64,000 nt of DNA, taken from Thiomicrorhabdus arctica DSM 13458. Its GTDB lineage: Bacteria; Pseudomonadota; Gammaproteobacteria; Thiomicrospirales; Thiomicrospiraceae. Under the pieces are notes generated by a model that saw only the letters and a program-made list of their open reading frames with translations, had not been told where the DNA came from and did no database searches. The stretch covers positions 1,488,001 to 1,552,000 of the forward strand of contig NZ_KB905899.1 of NCBI RefSeq assembly GCF_000381085.1. The letters are read 5' to 3'. Both the position numbers and the translations under genes were made by a program. Numbering within the stretch: the stretch's first letter is position 1; each line of letters starts with the position of its first letter. This document shows positions 7,489-17,071 of this stretch, piece by piece.

Positions 7489-9561
7489 TTATAACCTAGA
7501 CACATCTGCAACCTGTAAAAACAACTGATAAATTTGGTTCAATAAGGCCAAACGATTCTGACGAACGTCAAGATTATCAGACATAACCATCACATCATCA
7601 AAGAAGCTATCTACTGCTTCTCGAATCGTGGCTAGCTCAGCAATCGCAGCCGTGTAATCACGTCCAGCGATCTGCACACTGACGGTCTCACGCAAAGCAT
7701 CTAATGCAGTCCATAACACTTTTTCAGCGTCGACTTCAAACAAATCAACATTTACCGCATCCGGCAAGCTGCCCTCAACCTTTTTCAAAATATTACTGAT
7801 ACGTTTATTGGCTGCACTTAAGCTTGCAGCTGAATCCATTTGACTGAACTGCTTAACCGCTTCAATCCGTTTCGAGAAATCAATGGGATGTGCAGGACGA
7901 CAAACTCGAACCGCTTCAAACTGCTCCGCACTGATGCCTTTGTCCGCATAATAGGCGCGTAAACGACCCATAATAAAATCATAAATTTCATCGACTAAAG
8001 ACTCGGTAATGGTAACCGATTCATGCAAACCTAGGCTTAGCTTAATCAGTAGACGTAAATCTAAGTCGAGCTGCTTTTCAATCATAATACGTAACAAGCC
8101 TAAAGCCGCACGACGCAAAGCAAACGGATCTTTATCACCCGTCGGGACTTGACCAATACCGAAGATTCCAGTGATGGTATCCAGTTTATCTGCAATCGCT
8201 AATGCTTGCGCCACGGCAGATCTTGGTAAATCATCTCCTGCAAAACGCGGTTGATATTGTGCATCAATCGCCTCTGCGACAGCAGCGTCCTCGCCTTGCT
8301 CTGTGGCATAATAACGTCCCATCACTCCCTGAAGGTCAGGAAACTCATCGACCATATTACTCATTAAATCGCACTTTGATAAACGCGCAGCACGCTCGCA
8401 AATTTCAGGTTTAACCCCTAAAGGCTTTCCGATTTTGACCGTTAAGGCTTCCAAACGCTCTACCTTGTCAAACAAAGTGCCTAGCTGCTTTTGGAACACA
8501 ACTGTTTTCAATCTTGGTAAGAAATCATCTAATGGATTTTTACGATCTTGATCCCAGAAAAACTTCGCATCGGCAAGACGTGGACGGATAACACGCTCGT
8601 TACCAGATTTAACGGATGCCGGGTTGATGCTTTCAATATTGCTGACGGTAATAAACTTCGCCATTAACTGATTGTCACTGTCCAACATATGAAAATACTT
8701 TTGGTGGCCAGCCATCGCTGAAATCAACGCTTCAGAAGGTACAGTTAAAAAAGTTTCATCAAAATCACCGGCAATGGCATTTGGCCATTCATTTAACGCA
8801 CTAACTTCTTCAAGCAATTCGGGATCAATCACCGCTCGGCCACCCGCTTGCTCTGCCACAGCGATAACTTGTTGACGTACCCTTTCAGTCCGCTCTGCGA
8901 AATCAGCCATAACATACCCTTTTGACATTAAGGTTTGAGCATACTCGGACGGATGTTCAATCACTAATTCAACCGGAGCATGGAATCGATGTCCTTTGGT
9001 CGTGTTTGAGGATTGATGGCCTAAAATGGTTGCTGGCACCACATTTCGGCCCAATAACATCAAGACCCAATGCACAGGTCGGACAAATTCTATCTCCGAA
9101 CTTCCCCAACGCATCCGTTTTGGAATCGGTAACTTCGCTAAGGATTGGTTGACGATTTCAGGCAATAAAGCTTCAGCAGTCTGACCTTTTAGTGCAAGGT
9201 TATAGGCCATCCAAGTACCTTTATCGGTTTCGATCTCAATTAACTCTTCTACCGTTGCACCACAGCCACGCGCAAAGCCTTGCAATGCTTTAGTCGCATG
9301 ACCATCGGCATCAAACCCAGCTTTTTTGGCAGGTCCTTTACGTTCTACAATTTTATCCTGTTGTACCGTTTGCAAATCTTCAATAAAGACCGCTAAACGA
9401 CGTGGTGCGGCATACACTTTGACTTCACCATAGGTTAATTCAGCGTCAACCAGGCCTGCTTCAATACCGGATGCAAATGCTTCACTTAATTTTTTGAGGG
9501 CTTTCGGCGGTAACTCTTCGGTTCCAATTTCAACCAAAAATGCTTCTGTATTCGTTGTCAT
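7489..9561 (-). CDS. glyS: Glycyl-tRNA synthetase beta subunit
   Basis: This is the beta subunit of the bacterial alpha2beta2 glycyl-tRNA synthetase, which binds tRNA-Gly. The 690 residues match E. coli GlyS (689). The N-terminus reads FLVEIGTEELPPKAL, typical of GlyS; RMRWG near 155 and GDKDPFALRRAALGLLRI near 490-510 are family blocks, with a C-terminal anticodon-binding region. Its ATG overlaps the glyQ stop (TAATG), which indicates translational coupling for equal subunit production. Confidence 0.97.
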   Translation of the reverse strand: MTTNTEAFLVEIGTEELPPKALKKLSEAFASGIEAGLVDAELTYGEVKVYAAPRRLAVFIEDLQTVQQDKIVERKGPAKKAGFDADGHATKALQGFARGCGATVEELIEIETDKGTWMAYNLALKGQTAEALLPEIVNQSLAKLPIPKRMRWGSSEIEFVRPVHWVLMLLGRNVVPATILGHQSSNTTKGHRFHAPVELVIEHPSEYAQTLMSKGYVMADFAERTERVRQQVIAVAEQAGGRAVIDPELLEEVSALNEWPNAIAGDFDETFLTVPSEALISAMAGHQKYFHMLDSDNQLMAKFITVSNIESINPASVKSGNERVIRPRLADAKFFWDQDRKNPLDDFLPRLKTVVFQKQLGTLFDKVERLEALTVKIGKPLGVKPEICERAARLSKCDLMSNMVDEFPDLQGVMGRYYATEQGEDAAVAEAIDAQYQPRFAGDDLPRSAVAQALAIADKLDTITGIFGIGQVPTGDKDPFALRRAALGLLRIMIEKQLDLDLRLLIKLSLGLHESVTITESLVDEIYDFIMGRLRAYYADKGISAEQFEAVRVCRPAHPIDFSKRIEAVKQFSQMDSAASLSAANKRISNILKKVEGSLPDAVNVDLFEVDAEKVLWTALDALRETVSVQIAGRDYTAAIAELATIREAVDSFFDDVMVMSDNLDVRQNRLALLNQIYQLFLQVADVSRL

Positions 9562-10502
9562 TATTTCGCCCCCTTTTTAGAGTGTTCATTAACCAGTTTT
9601 TTGACCAAAGGGAAACCAAGCGCTTCACGGCCCTCATAATAGGCTGTGGCAATTTTCTTCGCCATGGTTCTAACACGACCAATGTAACGCGCTCGTTCTG
9701 TCACGCTGATGGCGTGGCGCGCATCCAACATATTGAAAGCATGCGAGGCTTTCAAGACTTGTTCATAAGCAGGCAATGGCAATTTATCTTCGACTAACTT
9801 GCCAAAAATTTGCTCACACTCATCAAAGGTTCTGAATAAAATGGCCGTGTCGGCTTTTTCAAAATTATAAGTCGACATTTCAACTTCGTTTTGATGAAAA
9901 ACATCGCCATAGGTCACTTTACCTTCCGGGCCATTGACCCAGGTTAAGTCATACACACTTTCAACCCCTTGGAGGTACATGGCGATACGTTCCAGACCAT
10001 AGGTAATTTCGCCGGTAACCGGTCGACACTCTAACCCGCCGACTTGTTGAAAATAGGTGAACTGCGTCACTTCCATGCCGTTCATCCATACTTCCCAACC
10101 TAGCCCCCAAGCGCCTAGGGTTGGAGACTCCCAGTTATCTTCAACAAAACGAATATCATGCTCAAGCGGATTGACACCCATCGCTTTCAAAGACTCGAGG
10201 TATAACTCTTGGATATTGTCTGGCGACGGCTTAAGCATCACTTGAAACTGGTAGTAGTGCTGTAAACGGTTAGGGTTTTCTCCATAACGACCATCAGTTG
10301 GGCGACGACAAGGCTGCACATAGGCTGCTCTCCAAGGCTCTGGACCAATGGATTTTAGGAAAGTTGAAGGATGAAATGTACCTGCACCCATTTCATTATC
10401 ATAGGGTTGCATCACCACACAACCTTGCTCTGCCCAAAATGCTTGTAGGGTTTGAATCAACCCCTGAAATGTACGAATATCTGTTGCTGCTTTTGCCGAC
10501 AC
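9561..10502 (-). CDS. glyQ: Glycyl-tRNA synthetase alpha subunit
   Basis: This is the catalytic class II subunit that activates glycine with ATP and charges tRNA-Gly with GlyS. The 313 residues compare with 303 in E. coli. Family blocks are [19 protein letters not shown] near 10-30, [13 protein letters not shown] near 38-50, and [20 protein letters not shown]. The start is a GTG at 10500-10502 (GTG TCG GCA AAA) with AGAGG about eight bases upstream. It is the first gene of a minus-strand run through plsC. Confidence 0.97.
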   Translation of the reverse strand: MSAKAATDIRTFQGLIQTLQAFWAEQGCVVMQPYDNEMGAGTFHPSTFLKSIGPEPWRAAYVQPCRRPTDGRYGENPNRLQHYYQFQVMLKPSPDNIQELYLESLKAMGVNPLEHDIRFVEDNWESPTLGAWGLGWEVWMNGMEVTQFTYFQQVGGLECRPVTGEITYGLERIAMYLQGVESVYDLTWVNGPEGKVTYGDVFHQNEVEMSTYNFEKADTAILFRTFDECEQIFGKLVEDKLPLPAYEQVLKASHAFNMLDARHAISVTERARYIGRVRTMAKKIATAYYEGREALGFPLVKKLVNEHSKKGAK

Positions 10503-10627
10503 GGTCCGAACCTCTTAGCCTTATCATTAGCCCAATTAAACCAAAGCCTGCTACGTTTAGAATAAAAACACTTCTAAATTTGAGACCCGAGAGTAATGGA
10601 TGTAAAATCTGTTACAAAATACCGACA

Positions 10628-10633
10628 ATTATA
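10628..10633 (-). promoter_or_regulatory. Candidate -10 element for glyQS
   Basis: A perfect TATAAT on the minus strand lies about 125 bases before the glyQ start. The -35 region about 16 bases upstream (TTAAAA) is poor, so this is only a candidate. Confidence 0.4.
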
Positions 10634-10695
10634 CCGTATTTTATTGTGATTTTAAGAGAGTTACTTAGCTCAAATAGAAGAAAGAAGACCGCATA

Positions 10696-10953
10696 ATGAA
10701 TCAAAATGACTCACAACTTATCGCTCATCACATCGTCGATGCTAGAGGCCTAAAATGCCCTATGCCTGTGATTAAACTGCAACAACAGGTTCGCCAAAGT
10801 CTGCCAGGTGAATTAATATCAATTGAGTGTACGGATCCCGGGGCTGAAAAAGATATCTCAAGCTGGACACGCGTCAACAAGCACACATTAGTTCATGTCA
10901 TTACTACTGACGACGGCTGCCGAATATTCATTAAAATTAAACCCAAAGCATAG
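10696..10953 (+). CDS. TusA-family sulfur carrier protein
   Basis: A small (85-residue) cytoplasmic protein of the TusA/SirA family, which carries persulfide sulfur on one Cys. The motif ARGLKCPMPVIKL gives the conserved CPxP at residues 21-24 with Cys21 as the sulfur acceptor. Family roles are tRNA 2-thiouridine synthesis or, in sulfur oxidisers, delivery of sulfane sulfur to oxidation enzymes. No rhodanese-dsrE partner is adjacent, so the specific role is not decided. It lies between divergent glyQ and the M23 peptidase gene. Confidence 0.88.
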   Translation: MNQNDSQLIAHHIVDARGLKCPMPVIKLQQQVRQSLPGELISIECTDPGAEKDISSWTRVNKHTLVHVITTDDGCRIFIKIKPKA

Positions 10954-11150
10954 AGACTTAGCAGACTTTCTAACCGATTATTATCTATTCTCAATGACAA
11001 AACTACCCCTATACTTATGTATACTTATGGCTTTCATTCAAAGTGTATCATTCGCCTTTTTGAATCTATTTTTGAGTATAATGAAAATAATTATGGACCA
11101 CCAAAACGTTCTAACCCCCGTAAAACTAAACAAAAAACTGACATAGACTC

Positions 11151-12431
11151 ATGAGACACTGGCCAAACCAAAAACTTCTTCAGCTTACTGTTACAGCGAC
11201 ACTTCTACTGGCAATATTCAACTGCAAGGCTGATGTCCTTTCTGAGCGGACTATCTTGCCTCTTCCAAAGCTTCCGGCACACTCTTTCTCTGGCTCCGTT
11301 TCTGAGATTGAAAAAACGCCACAATGGCAAGAGCATAAAATAATGATCCGTAAAAACGAGTCATTAAGTACGGCCCTGGGCAGTTTGAATATTTCACCGG
11401 CGACAACCTATGAAATTGGTCGTTTACAAAACAGTAATCTACTGACCAATCTTAATGTGGGTGATGAATTAGAAATTTGGGTCGATAAAGATCAAAATTT
11501 ACAAAAGATTCTTTATCCAAAATCACAACTCACAACTTATGAACTGGTTAAAACGTCAACAGGTTACCAGATTCAAGAAAATAAAGCCCAAGTCGAGATT
11601 CGGACTGAAACGGCCTACGGCACAATCAATGGTTCTTTTTATATTGCCGCGCAAAATGCGGGTTTAAGCGCGCGCAGCATTATGAACCTAGCCGATTTAT
11701 TTGCATGGGACATTGATTTTGCCCGAGAGTTACGTGATGGCGATGTCTTTAAAGTTATCTATGAAGCGAAGTATCTTGGTAATAAATATATTGGAGATGG
11801 TGACATTTTAGCCGCCCAAATTATCACAGAGAACGGCAACAATGCACATAATGCGTTTATCATGCGGGATAATAAAAACGTCATAGGTTACTACGACGAA
11901 AAAGGTAAAAACCTTAAAAAGGCTTTTTTACGTAGCCCAGTTGATTATGTCCGCATTACCTCCAAATTTACGCCAAGGCGTTTTCACCCTATTCTTAAAA
12001 AATGGCGCTCACACCGGGGCGTCGATTATGGTGGGCCGATTGGCACACCCATCCACGTCACAGGCAGTGGCAAAATCATTTATGAAGGTTGGGGGCCCGG
12101 TTACGGACGACACATTAAGGTTCAGCATGCTGGAAAATACATGACCCTTTATGGCCACCTTTCCAAGTATGGAAAATTCAAAAAAGGCAGTTATGTTTCA
12201 CAAGGACAAACGATCGGATACATGGGTATGTCAGGCCTGGCGACAGGCCCACATTTACATTATGAGTTCCGCATTCACGGCAAACATGTTGACCCTCTAA
12301 AGGTGAAGTTCCCCGCAGCAGGGCCCATTGATAAAAAATACCGTGTCGCATTTAAAAAGCGGTCACATTTATTGCTTTCACAACTTGACCGCTTAGACAG
12401 CAGCACCTATTTAGCACGGAACTTTGAATAA
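11151..12431 (+). CDS. mepM: M23-family murein DD-endopeptidase, MepM-like
   Basis: A 426-residue exported peptidoglycan hydrolase. A hydrophobic N-terminal segment (about 11-25) looks like a signal anchor. A LysM/OapA-like region follows, then a middle domain, then the M23 (LytM) domain near 265-385. That domain has the zinc motifs HRGVDYG (His-x3-Asp) and GPHLHYEF (His-x-His). Full motifs suggest an active endopeptidase that cuts cross-links during wall growth. The anmK start codon follows the stop directly (TAAATG), so wall cleavage and anhydro-muropeptide recycling are co-expressed. The exact E. coli counterpart is inferred from domain order. Confidence 0.88.
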   Translation: MRHWPNQKLLQLTVTATLLLAIFNCKADVLSERTILPLPKLPAHSFSGSVSEIEKTPQWQEHKIMIRKNESLSTALGSLNISPATTYEIGRLQNSNLLTNLNVGDELEIWVDKDQNLQKILYPKSQLTTYELVKTSTGYQIQENKAQVEIRTETAYGTINGSFYIAAQNAGLSARSIMNLADLFAWDIDFARELRDGDVFKVIYEAKYLGNKYIGDGDILAAQIITENGNNAHNAFIMRDNKNVIGYYDEKGKNLKKAFLRSPVDYVRITSKFTPRRFHPILKKWRSHRGVDYGGPIGTPIHVTGSGKIIYEGWGPGYGRHIKVQHAGKYMTLYGHLSKYGKFKKGSYVSQGQTIGYMGMSGLATGPHLHYEFRIHGKHVDPLKVKFPAAGPIDKKYRVAFKKRSHLLLSQLDRLDSSTYLARNFE

Positions 12432-13583
12432 ATGCCTGCATCAAGCCTATATATCGGCCTCATGTCTGGGACCAGTGCCGATGGTGTAGATGCCGCCTTA
12501 GTGGAGTTCAAGTCCGATAAAATTCAATTAATCGATTTTATCAGCCCCTCTCTACCAAAAGCACTAAAAAAATCACTGCTAGCGCTGAATGATTCACCCC
12601 ACCTCTCTCTCGAGCAGTTCAGCCAACTCTCCTTTGACATTGCCTTACAATTTTCACAAGCGGCACAGATGCTCATGACAAAGAATCGTTTGCAAGCAAG
12701 CGATATCCATGCAATTGGTAGTCATGGACAAACTATTTACCATGCGCCTCACATTCCCATGAGTGTACAAATAGGTCATCCGGCGTTTGTAGCCAAAACT
12801 ACCGGCATACAGACTGTTGCGGATTTTAGAGTGGATGATATGGCTTTAGGAGGTCAAGGTGCACCTTTTGCACCGGCCTTTCATCAGGTTTTGTTTACAG
12901 ATGACCAGGCCTGTTTTGTGGTTAACATTGGCGGCATTGCTAACATAAGCTTTTTACCTGGCAACCGCACTCCTAATCAGCCACCTCTTGGTTATGATAC
13001 CGGACCGGGTAATGCGCTGATGGATGACATTTGTCAGCAGTTCTTTGACAAGGCTTTTGATGAAAATGGCGAGTTGGCAAAACAAGGTAAAGTCGACAGT
13101 GAACTATTAACCCTCTTGCTTTCTCACCCCTATTTTTTGAAGACTCACCCTAAAAGTACTGGTAGAGAAACCTTCAATGAAAGTTGGCTTGAAGAAACAG
13201 TACACCAGCATGAACAAAACTTAGGTACAACCATTGTTAAACAAACTCTATTAAGCACCTTATGTGAGCTGACAGCCCACAGCATTGCGATGGAAATTAA
13301 AAAAGTAACAATGGAACATCTTCCAATTGAATCCACTTTAAAAATACCTGTTTGGATTGTCGGTGGTGGAGCGCAGAATCAACACTTAATTTCACGATTA
13401 CAAAACCAGCTGCCTCACTACCATGTACAAAGCTCTGCAGCCAAGCAAATCGACCCTAATGCCATCGAAGCCATGATGTGTGCTTGGTTAGCTCAACAAC
13501 GAATGGCTTTAAATACCATCCCCTTGTCTGCTGTTACAGGGGCAAAACGAGATGCTGTTCTCGGCGGACTCTGGTTACCCTAG
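12432..13583 (+). CDS. anmK: Anhydro-N-acetylmuramic acid kinase
   Basis: AnmK phosphorylates and opens 1,6-anhydro-MurNAc to MurNAc-6-phosphate in cell-wall recycling, in the cytoplasm. Signatures are YIGLMSGTSADGVDAALVEF at the N-terminus (phosphate-binding), GSHGQTIYH near 95, TVADFRVDDMALGGQGAP near 130-150, NIGGIAN and YDTGPGNALMD. The length is 383 residues (369 in E. coli). It begins directly after the M23 peptidase stop and ends at a strong terminator. Confidence 0.96.
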   Translation: MPASSLYIGLMSGTSADGVDAALVEFKSDKIQLIDFISPSLPKALKKSLLALNDSPHLSLEQFSQLSFDIALQFSQAAQMLMTKNRLQASDIHAIGSHGQTIYHAPHIPMSVQIGHPAFVAKTTGIQTVADFRVDDMALGGQGAPFAPAFHQVLFTDDQACFVVNIGGIANISFLPGNRTPNQPPLGYDTGPGNALMDDICQQFFDKAFDENGELAKQGKVDSELLTLLLSHPYFLKTHPKSTGRETFNESWLEETVHQHEQNLGTTIVKQTLLSTLCELTAHSIAMEIKKVTMEHLPIESTLKIPVWIVGGGAQNQHLISRLQNQLPHYHVQSSAAKQIDPNAIEAMMCAWLAQQRMALNTIPLSAVTGAKRDAVLGGLWLP

Positions 13584-13684
13584 GGCGTATTATTTTTGTC
13601 TGCGCTTAATTGCATAGGACAAGCAACGCAACCTCCTAAATACCAAGCCAGATGTAATCCCATTAGAGTGTAATTAAAGCTATA

Positions 13685-13722
13685 AAAAAAGCCCTATTGG
13701 ATAGTATCCAGTAGGGCTTTTT
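13685..13722. terminator. Bidirectional terminator between anmK and gltA
   Basis: A stem of AGCCCTATTGGATA against TATCCAGTAGGGCT with one G-T pair, flanked by A-run and T-run, sits between convergent anmK and gltA. It should end transcription from both sides. Confidence 0.9.
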
Positions 13723-13746
13723 AAGGTTTAAAACGGTGCTTAACGC

Positions 13747-14928
13747 TTATTTAGTTTTTTTAGGGTCTTTCCGAGCGCCCCTCAATTCAACAGGCAAATA
13801 ACAAAGATCACCTGAACCTGAATAGATTTGAGTCGGTCTAAAAATCTTATTGTTTTGCAACTGCTCGCGCCAGTGGGCCATCCAACCTGCCGAACGTGCT
13901 ACTGCAAAGATAGGTGTAAAAATTCCTACATCGAACCCCATCTCTTTGTATAAAATCCCGGAATAAAAATCGACATTTGGGTAAACCCCTTTATGGCCTA
14001 ATAACTCCTCACAAACCTTTTCAACCTCTAATGCGGTTTGAAAAGCCATGCTTAACTTATCAGACTTACCTTCCAATAGGCTAGAAGAAAGCTTCTGTAA
14101 AATAGAAGCGCGAGGGTCTTTTGTTTTATATTCACGATGCCCCATACCCCAGATCACTCTATTTTTAGCCAAACGATCTTCTATATAGGCACGAGCATTT
14201 TCTGGTGCACCGATTTCTTCAAGCATCTCAATCACTTTTTGATTAGCTCCACCGTGTAGTGGTCCTGATAAAGAAGCGATTGCCGAAGAGATGACTGAAC
14301 ACGGATTTGCCAGAGTAGAACCTGTCACCATGGTCGTGAAGGTAGAGGCATTGATGGTGTGTTCTGCATGCAAGATAAAAATGGCATCTAACAGGCGTGC
14401 CCAATCCTTATCGGGCTCTTCCCCTGTCACCATATACAAAAAGTTTTCAGCGTAGTTCAAATCTTTGCGAGGTGGAATCGGGTCATACCCATTGCGCATA
14501 TGCTCCCACATGGCGACGAGAGTTCCCATATGCGCAATAATTTTCACGGTCACCGAGTTGATATAGTCTTGGTTCTCCGTAGCCCCTTTCATATACTCAG
14601 TACTAGGATAAAAACTCGCCAAACTGGCCACCACGACTTGCAACATATGCATAGGGTGGGTCGTGGGTGGTAAATTCTTCATAATCTCGCGTATATTATA
14701 TTTGACACGACGATTATTCCTGAGCTCTGTATCAAAGTTAGCCAGCTCTTCAGCCGTTGGTAACTCTCCAAATAGCAGTAGCAAAGTGGTTTCTTCAAAA
14801 GAAGAATGCTCAGCCAACTCTTGAATATCGTAACCACGATACGTCAAGATTCCTTTCTGCCCATCGATAAAAGAAATCTTTGATTCCGTTGCCGGAACGC
14901 CTGCTAAGCCTGGAATATATTGCATCAT
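13747..14928 (-). CDS. gltA: Citrate synthase
   Basis: It condenses oxaloacetate and acetyl-CoA to citrate. The catalytic triad region is visible: GPLHGGANQKV near 225 (first His), GMGHREYK near 265 (second His) and NVDFYSG near 320 (Asp). At 393 residues it is shorter than the hexameric E. coli enzyme (427) and lacks its N-terminal extension. It resembles the dimeric, NADH-insensitive type. In an autotroph it would serve biosynthesis in a branched cycle, which is inference. The first ATG of MMQYIPGL has no evident Shine-Dalgarno. Confidence 0.93.
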   Translation of the reverse strand: MMQYIPGLAGVPATESKISFIDGQKGILTYRGYDIQELAEHSSFEETTLLLLFGELPTAEELANFDTELRNNRRVKYNIREIMKNLPPTTHPMHMLQVVVASLASFYPSTEYMKGATENQDYINSVTVKIIAHMGTLVAMWEHMRNGYDPIPPRKDLNYAENFLYMVTGEEPDKDWARLLDAIFILHAEHTINASTFTTMVTGSTLANPCSVISSAIASLSGPLHGGANQKVIEMLEEIGAPENARAYIEDRLAKNRVIWGMGHREYKTKDPRASILQKLSSSLLEGKSDKLSMAFQTALEVEKVCEELLGHKGVYPNVDFYSGILYKEMGFDVGIFTPIFAVARSAGWMAHWREQLQNNKIFRPTQIYSGSGDLCYLPVELRGARKDPKKTK

Positions 14929-14967
14929 ATGAAGATCTGAACCATGAGTGGAATGAGTATTTAGCGA

Positions 14968-15309
14968 TTAGACACTGAAAGAAGAACCGCAACCACAAGT
15001 GGTCGTCGCATTTGGGTTTTCAATGACAAAGCGTGCGCCCTGCAGGTCTTCAAGATAATCTATCTTAGAACCGACCAAGTACTGAAAACTCATGGAATCT
15101 ACTAGCAGCGTCACCGTATCTTTAGTCACAACGGTATCATCATCATTCAATGTTTCATCAAATGTAAAACCGTATGAAAAGCCAGAGCAACCCCCACCGG
15201 AGATATACACTCGCAATTTTAACTCTGGATTTTGTTCATCTTCAATCAAGCCGCGCACTTTTACCGCAGCAGCTTCTGTAAAATCTAGTGGTGTTGGAAT
15301 TTCTGACAT
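14968..15309 (-). CDS. erpA: Iron-sulfur cluster insertion protein
   Basis: An A-type carrier that delivers Fe-S clusters to apo-enzymes. The 113-residue frame from ATG 15307-15309 (AAGGA upstream) begins [15 protein letters not shown] and contains the three cluster Cys residues: GGGCSGF near 48, and CGCG near 105-108 in TTCGCGSSF. The sequence follows ErpA rather than IscA. The frame is open 33 bases further up but that start is less plausible. It lies between gltA and argC on the same strand. Confidence 0.94.
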   Translation of the reverse strand: MSEIPTPLDFTEAAAVKVRGLIEDEQNPELKLRVYISGGGCSGFSYGFTFDETLNDDDTVVTKDTVTLLVDSMSFQYLVGSKIDYLEDLQGARFVIENPNATTTCGCGSSFSV

Positions 15310-15467
15310 CTCGTATTCCTTTTTATTTTCTACCCTGTCCAAGCCTTTACAGGCTTATTAACCAGAGTATTAGTTGACCAAATAAATATTATAACAAAAA
15401 ACGGCCAATATCTCCTGTCTGAATACATTCAGGCAACAAGTTCGCGTAAAGAAAATATTCATTACTC

Positions 15468-16517
15468 TTAAGGCAGTAGTGCAACTTGGTTCAAGCCTGC
15501 GGTTTCTGGCAGATTAAACATAATGTTCATATTTTGAATGGCTTGTCCAGCCGCCCCTTTCACAAGATTATCGATAACTGAAGTGATCACCACTATATTG
15601 CCGCCAGGGGGACAATAAATTGCCATACGACACATATTGGATCCTTTAACCATTCGGGTTTCAGGTAAGCTACCGGCTGGCATGACATCGACAAAAGGCT
15701 CATTTTCATAAGCGGCTTCATACAGAGCTTGTAACTCTGCTTGGGTTTTATCTATTTTGAGCGTCGCATAGATCGTTGATTCCATTCCTCGGACCATTGG
15801 GAGTAAATGCGGTACGAAGGTTAAGCCAACTTCCTGACCTGTTAACAGTGACATTTTTTCTTGCATCTCAGGCAAATGTCGATGACCATTGACACCATAG
15901 GCCTTAAAACTTTCACTCATTTCGGCACCCAACATCGCCACACTTGCACCTTTTCCGGCTCCACTCACACCAGACTTACCATCTGCGATGATTGAATCAA
16001 CCTTAACCAGATCCGCCTTTAATAAAGGTAAAATACCTAATAGAATACTGGTTGGATAACACCCTGGATTAGCGATCACTTTAGCGTGTTTTATTTTTTC
16101 ACGATAGTACTCTGGCAAACCATAGACCGCTTCAGCCATTAGGGCCTCACTTGCAGGTTCAATCCCGTACCACTTCTGCCATACTGCCAAATCTTCTATT
16201 CGAAAGTCAGCGGCCAAATCAATCACTTTAACGCCCGCCTCGATCAATTCAAATGCCATGCTTGTTGCCACTCCGTGCGGCGTTGCAAAAAAGACAAGAT
16301 CACAGTTTTTTAACTTTTCAATATCAGGGACGGAGAATTGCAAACGATAGATGCCACGCAAATTTGGATACATATCTGCAACAGCCACACCCTGTTCACT
16401 ACGAGAAGTAATCATCGTCACTTCCGCAAAAGGGTGGTTAGCAAGGGATCTTAATAATTCGACACCGGTGTAACCCGTACCGCCAACGATCCCAACTTGA
16501 ACTTTCTGGTTTGTCAT
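15468..16517 (-). CDS. argC: N-acetyl-gamma-glutamyl-phosphate reductase
   Basis: The third step of arginine synthesis, NADPH-dependent reduction to the semialdehyde. From ATG 16515-16517 it has 349 residues and starts with the Rossmann motif [16 protein letters not shown]. The catalytic Cys is in [11 protein letters not shown] near 150, and HLPEM and LPMVRGM are later family blocks. GAGGAA lies about 11 bases before this ATG. The frame is open 28 codons further up but that extension is not conserved-looking. The protein is the long type 1 form. Confidence 0.95.
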   Translation of the reverse strand: MTNQKVQVGIVGGTGYTGVELLRSLANHPFAEVTMITSRSEQGVAVADMYPNLRGIYRLQFSVPDIEKLKNCDLVFFATPHGVATSMAFELIEAGVKVIDLAADFRIEDLAVWQKWYGIEPASEALMAEAVYGLPEYYREKIKHAKVIANPGCYPTSILLGILPLLKADLVKVDSIIADGKSGVSGAGKGASVAMLGAEMSESFKAYGVNGHRHLPEMQEKMSLLTGQEVGLTFVPHLLPMVRGMESTIYATLKIDKTQAELQALYEAAYENEPFVDVMPAGSLPETRMVKGSNMCRMAIYCPPGGNIVVITSVIDNLVKGAAGQAIQNMNIMFNLPETAGLNQVALLP

Positions 16518-17071
16518 GTGTCTATAATTCCTCAAAAGGGTCATCATAATTACTGGATTTAAAGCAATACTGTCACAAGGCCTATCGACGCTTGCAATCA
16601 CTTAATGGATTCTCTATTTTAGTTAAAATCCACTTGAAAATTTTCGATAAAGCACTGGTTTGATTGATTAAGCACCCAAATCAAATTCTTTGTTTTTTGC
16701 ACTCAGCCAAGGCTTGTTGGCGATCAACCTCACCAGAAATCGAGATGAGCAGGAAAATAAATCAATCACATAATTTTGACAAATACTTTGAAAAATTAAT
16801 GGGCAACACTCCCCTCCAGATCTTTAGATTATACTCTTTAGGTTCATTATTTTCATCAAATCAGGTTCAATAAAACTTTTTGATTTGGCATAAGAACATT
16901 TTTTGATGCTGTTCCATAATGATGAATTAATGGACACCTGAAACATAATCTAAATGCTGAATAGAGCGGCTTTAGCTCTATTAATACACCGATAGAATAA
17001 ACTTACTATCCATACTTTATTTAAGGTGATAGGATATTTAATTCATTACTATCTCTAGGGTAAAAGGCATC
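16518..17071. other. Non-coding gap between argC and the EAL-domain gene
   Basis: These 554 A+T-rich bases lie between divergent genes. A 69-codon frame at 16664-16873 has no recognisable motif or ribosome binding site and is left out. No convincing operator, ARG box or RNA gene was found. Confidence 0.5.

Noticed and set aside
10895-11146. 83-codon frame overlapping the end of the tusA-like gene
   Set aside because: It overlaps a clear gene in another frame and lacks a start signal. Its hydrophobic patch is not enough to support it.
16664-16873. 69-codon frame in the argC upstream gap
   Set aside because: No ribosome binding site, no recognisable motif and low-complexity composition; probably chance in A+T-rich DNA.
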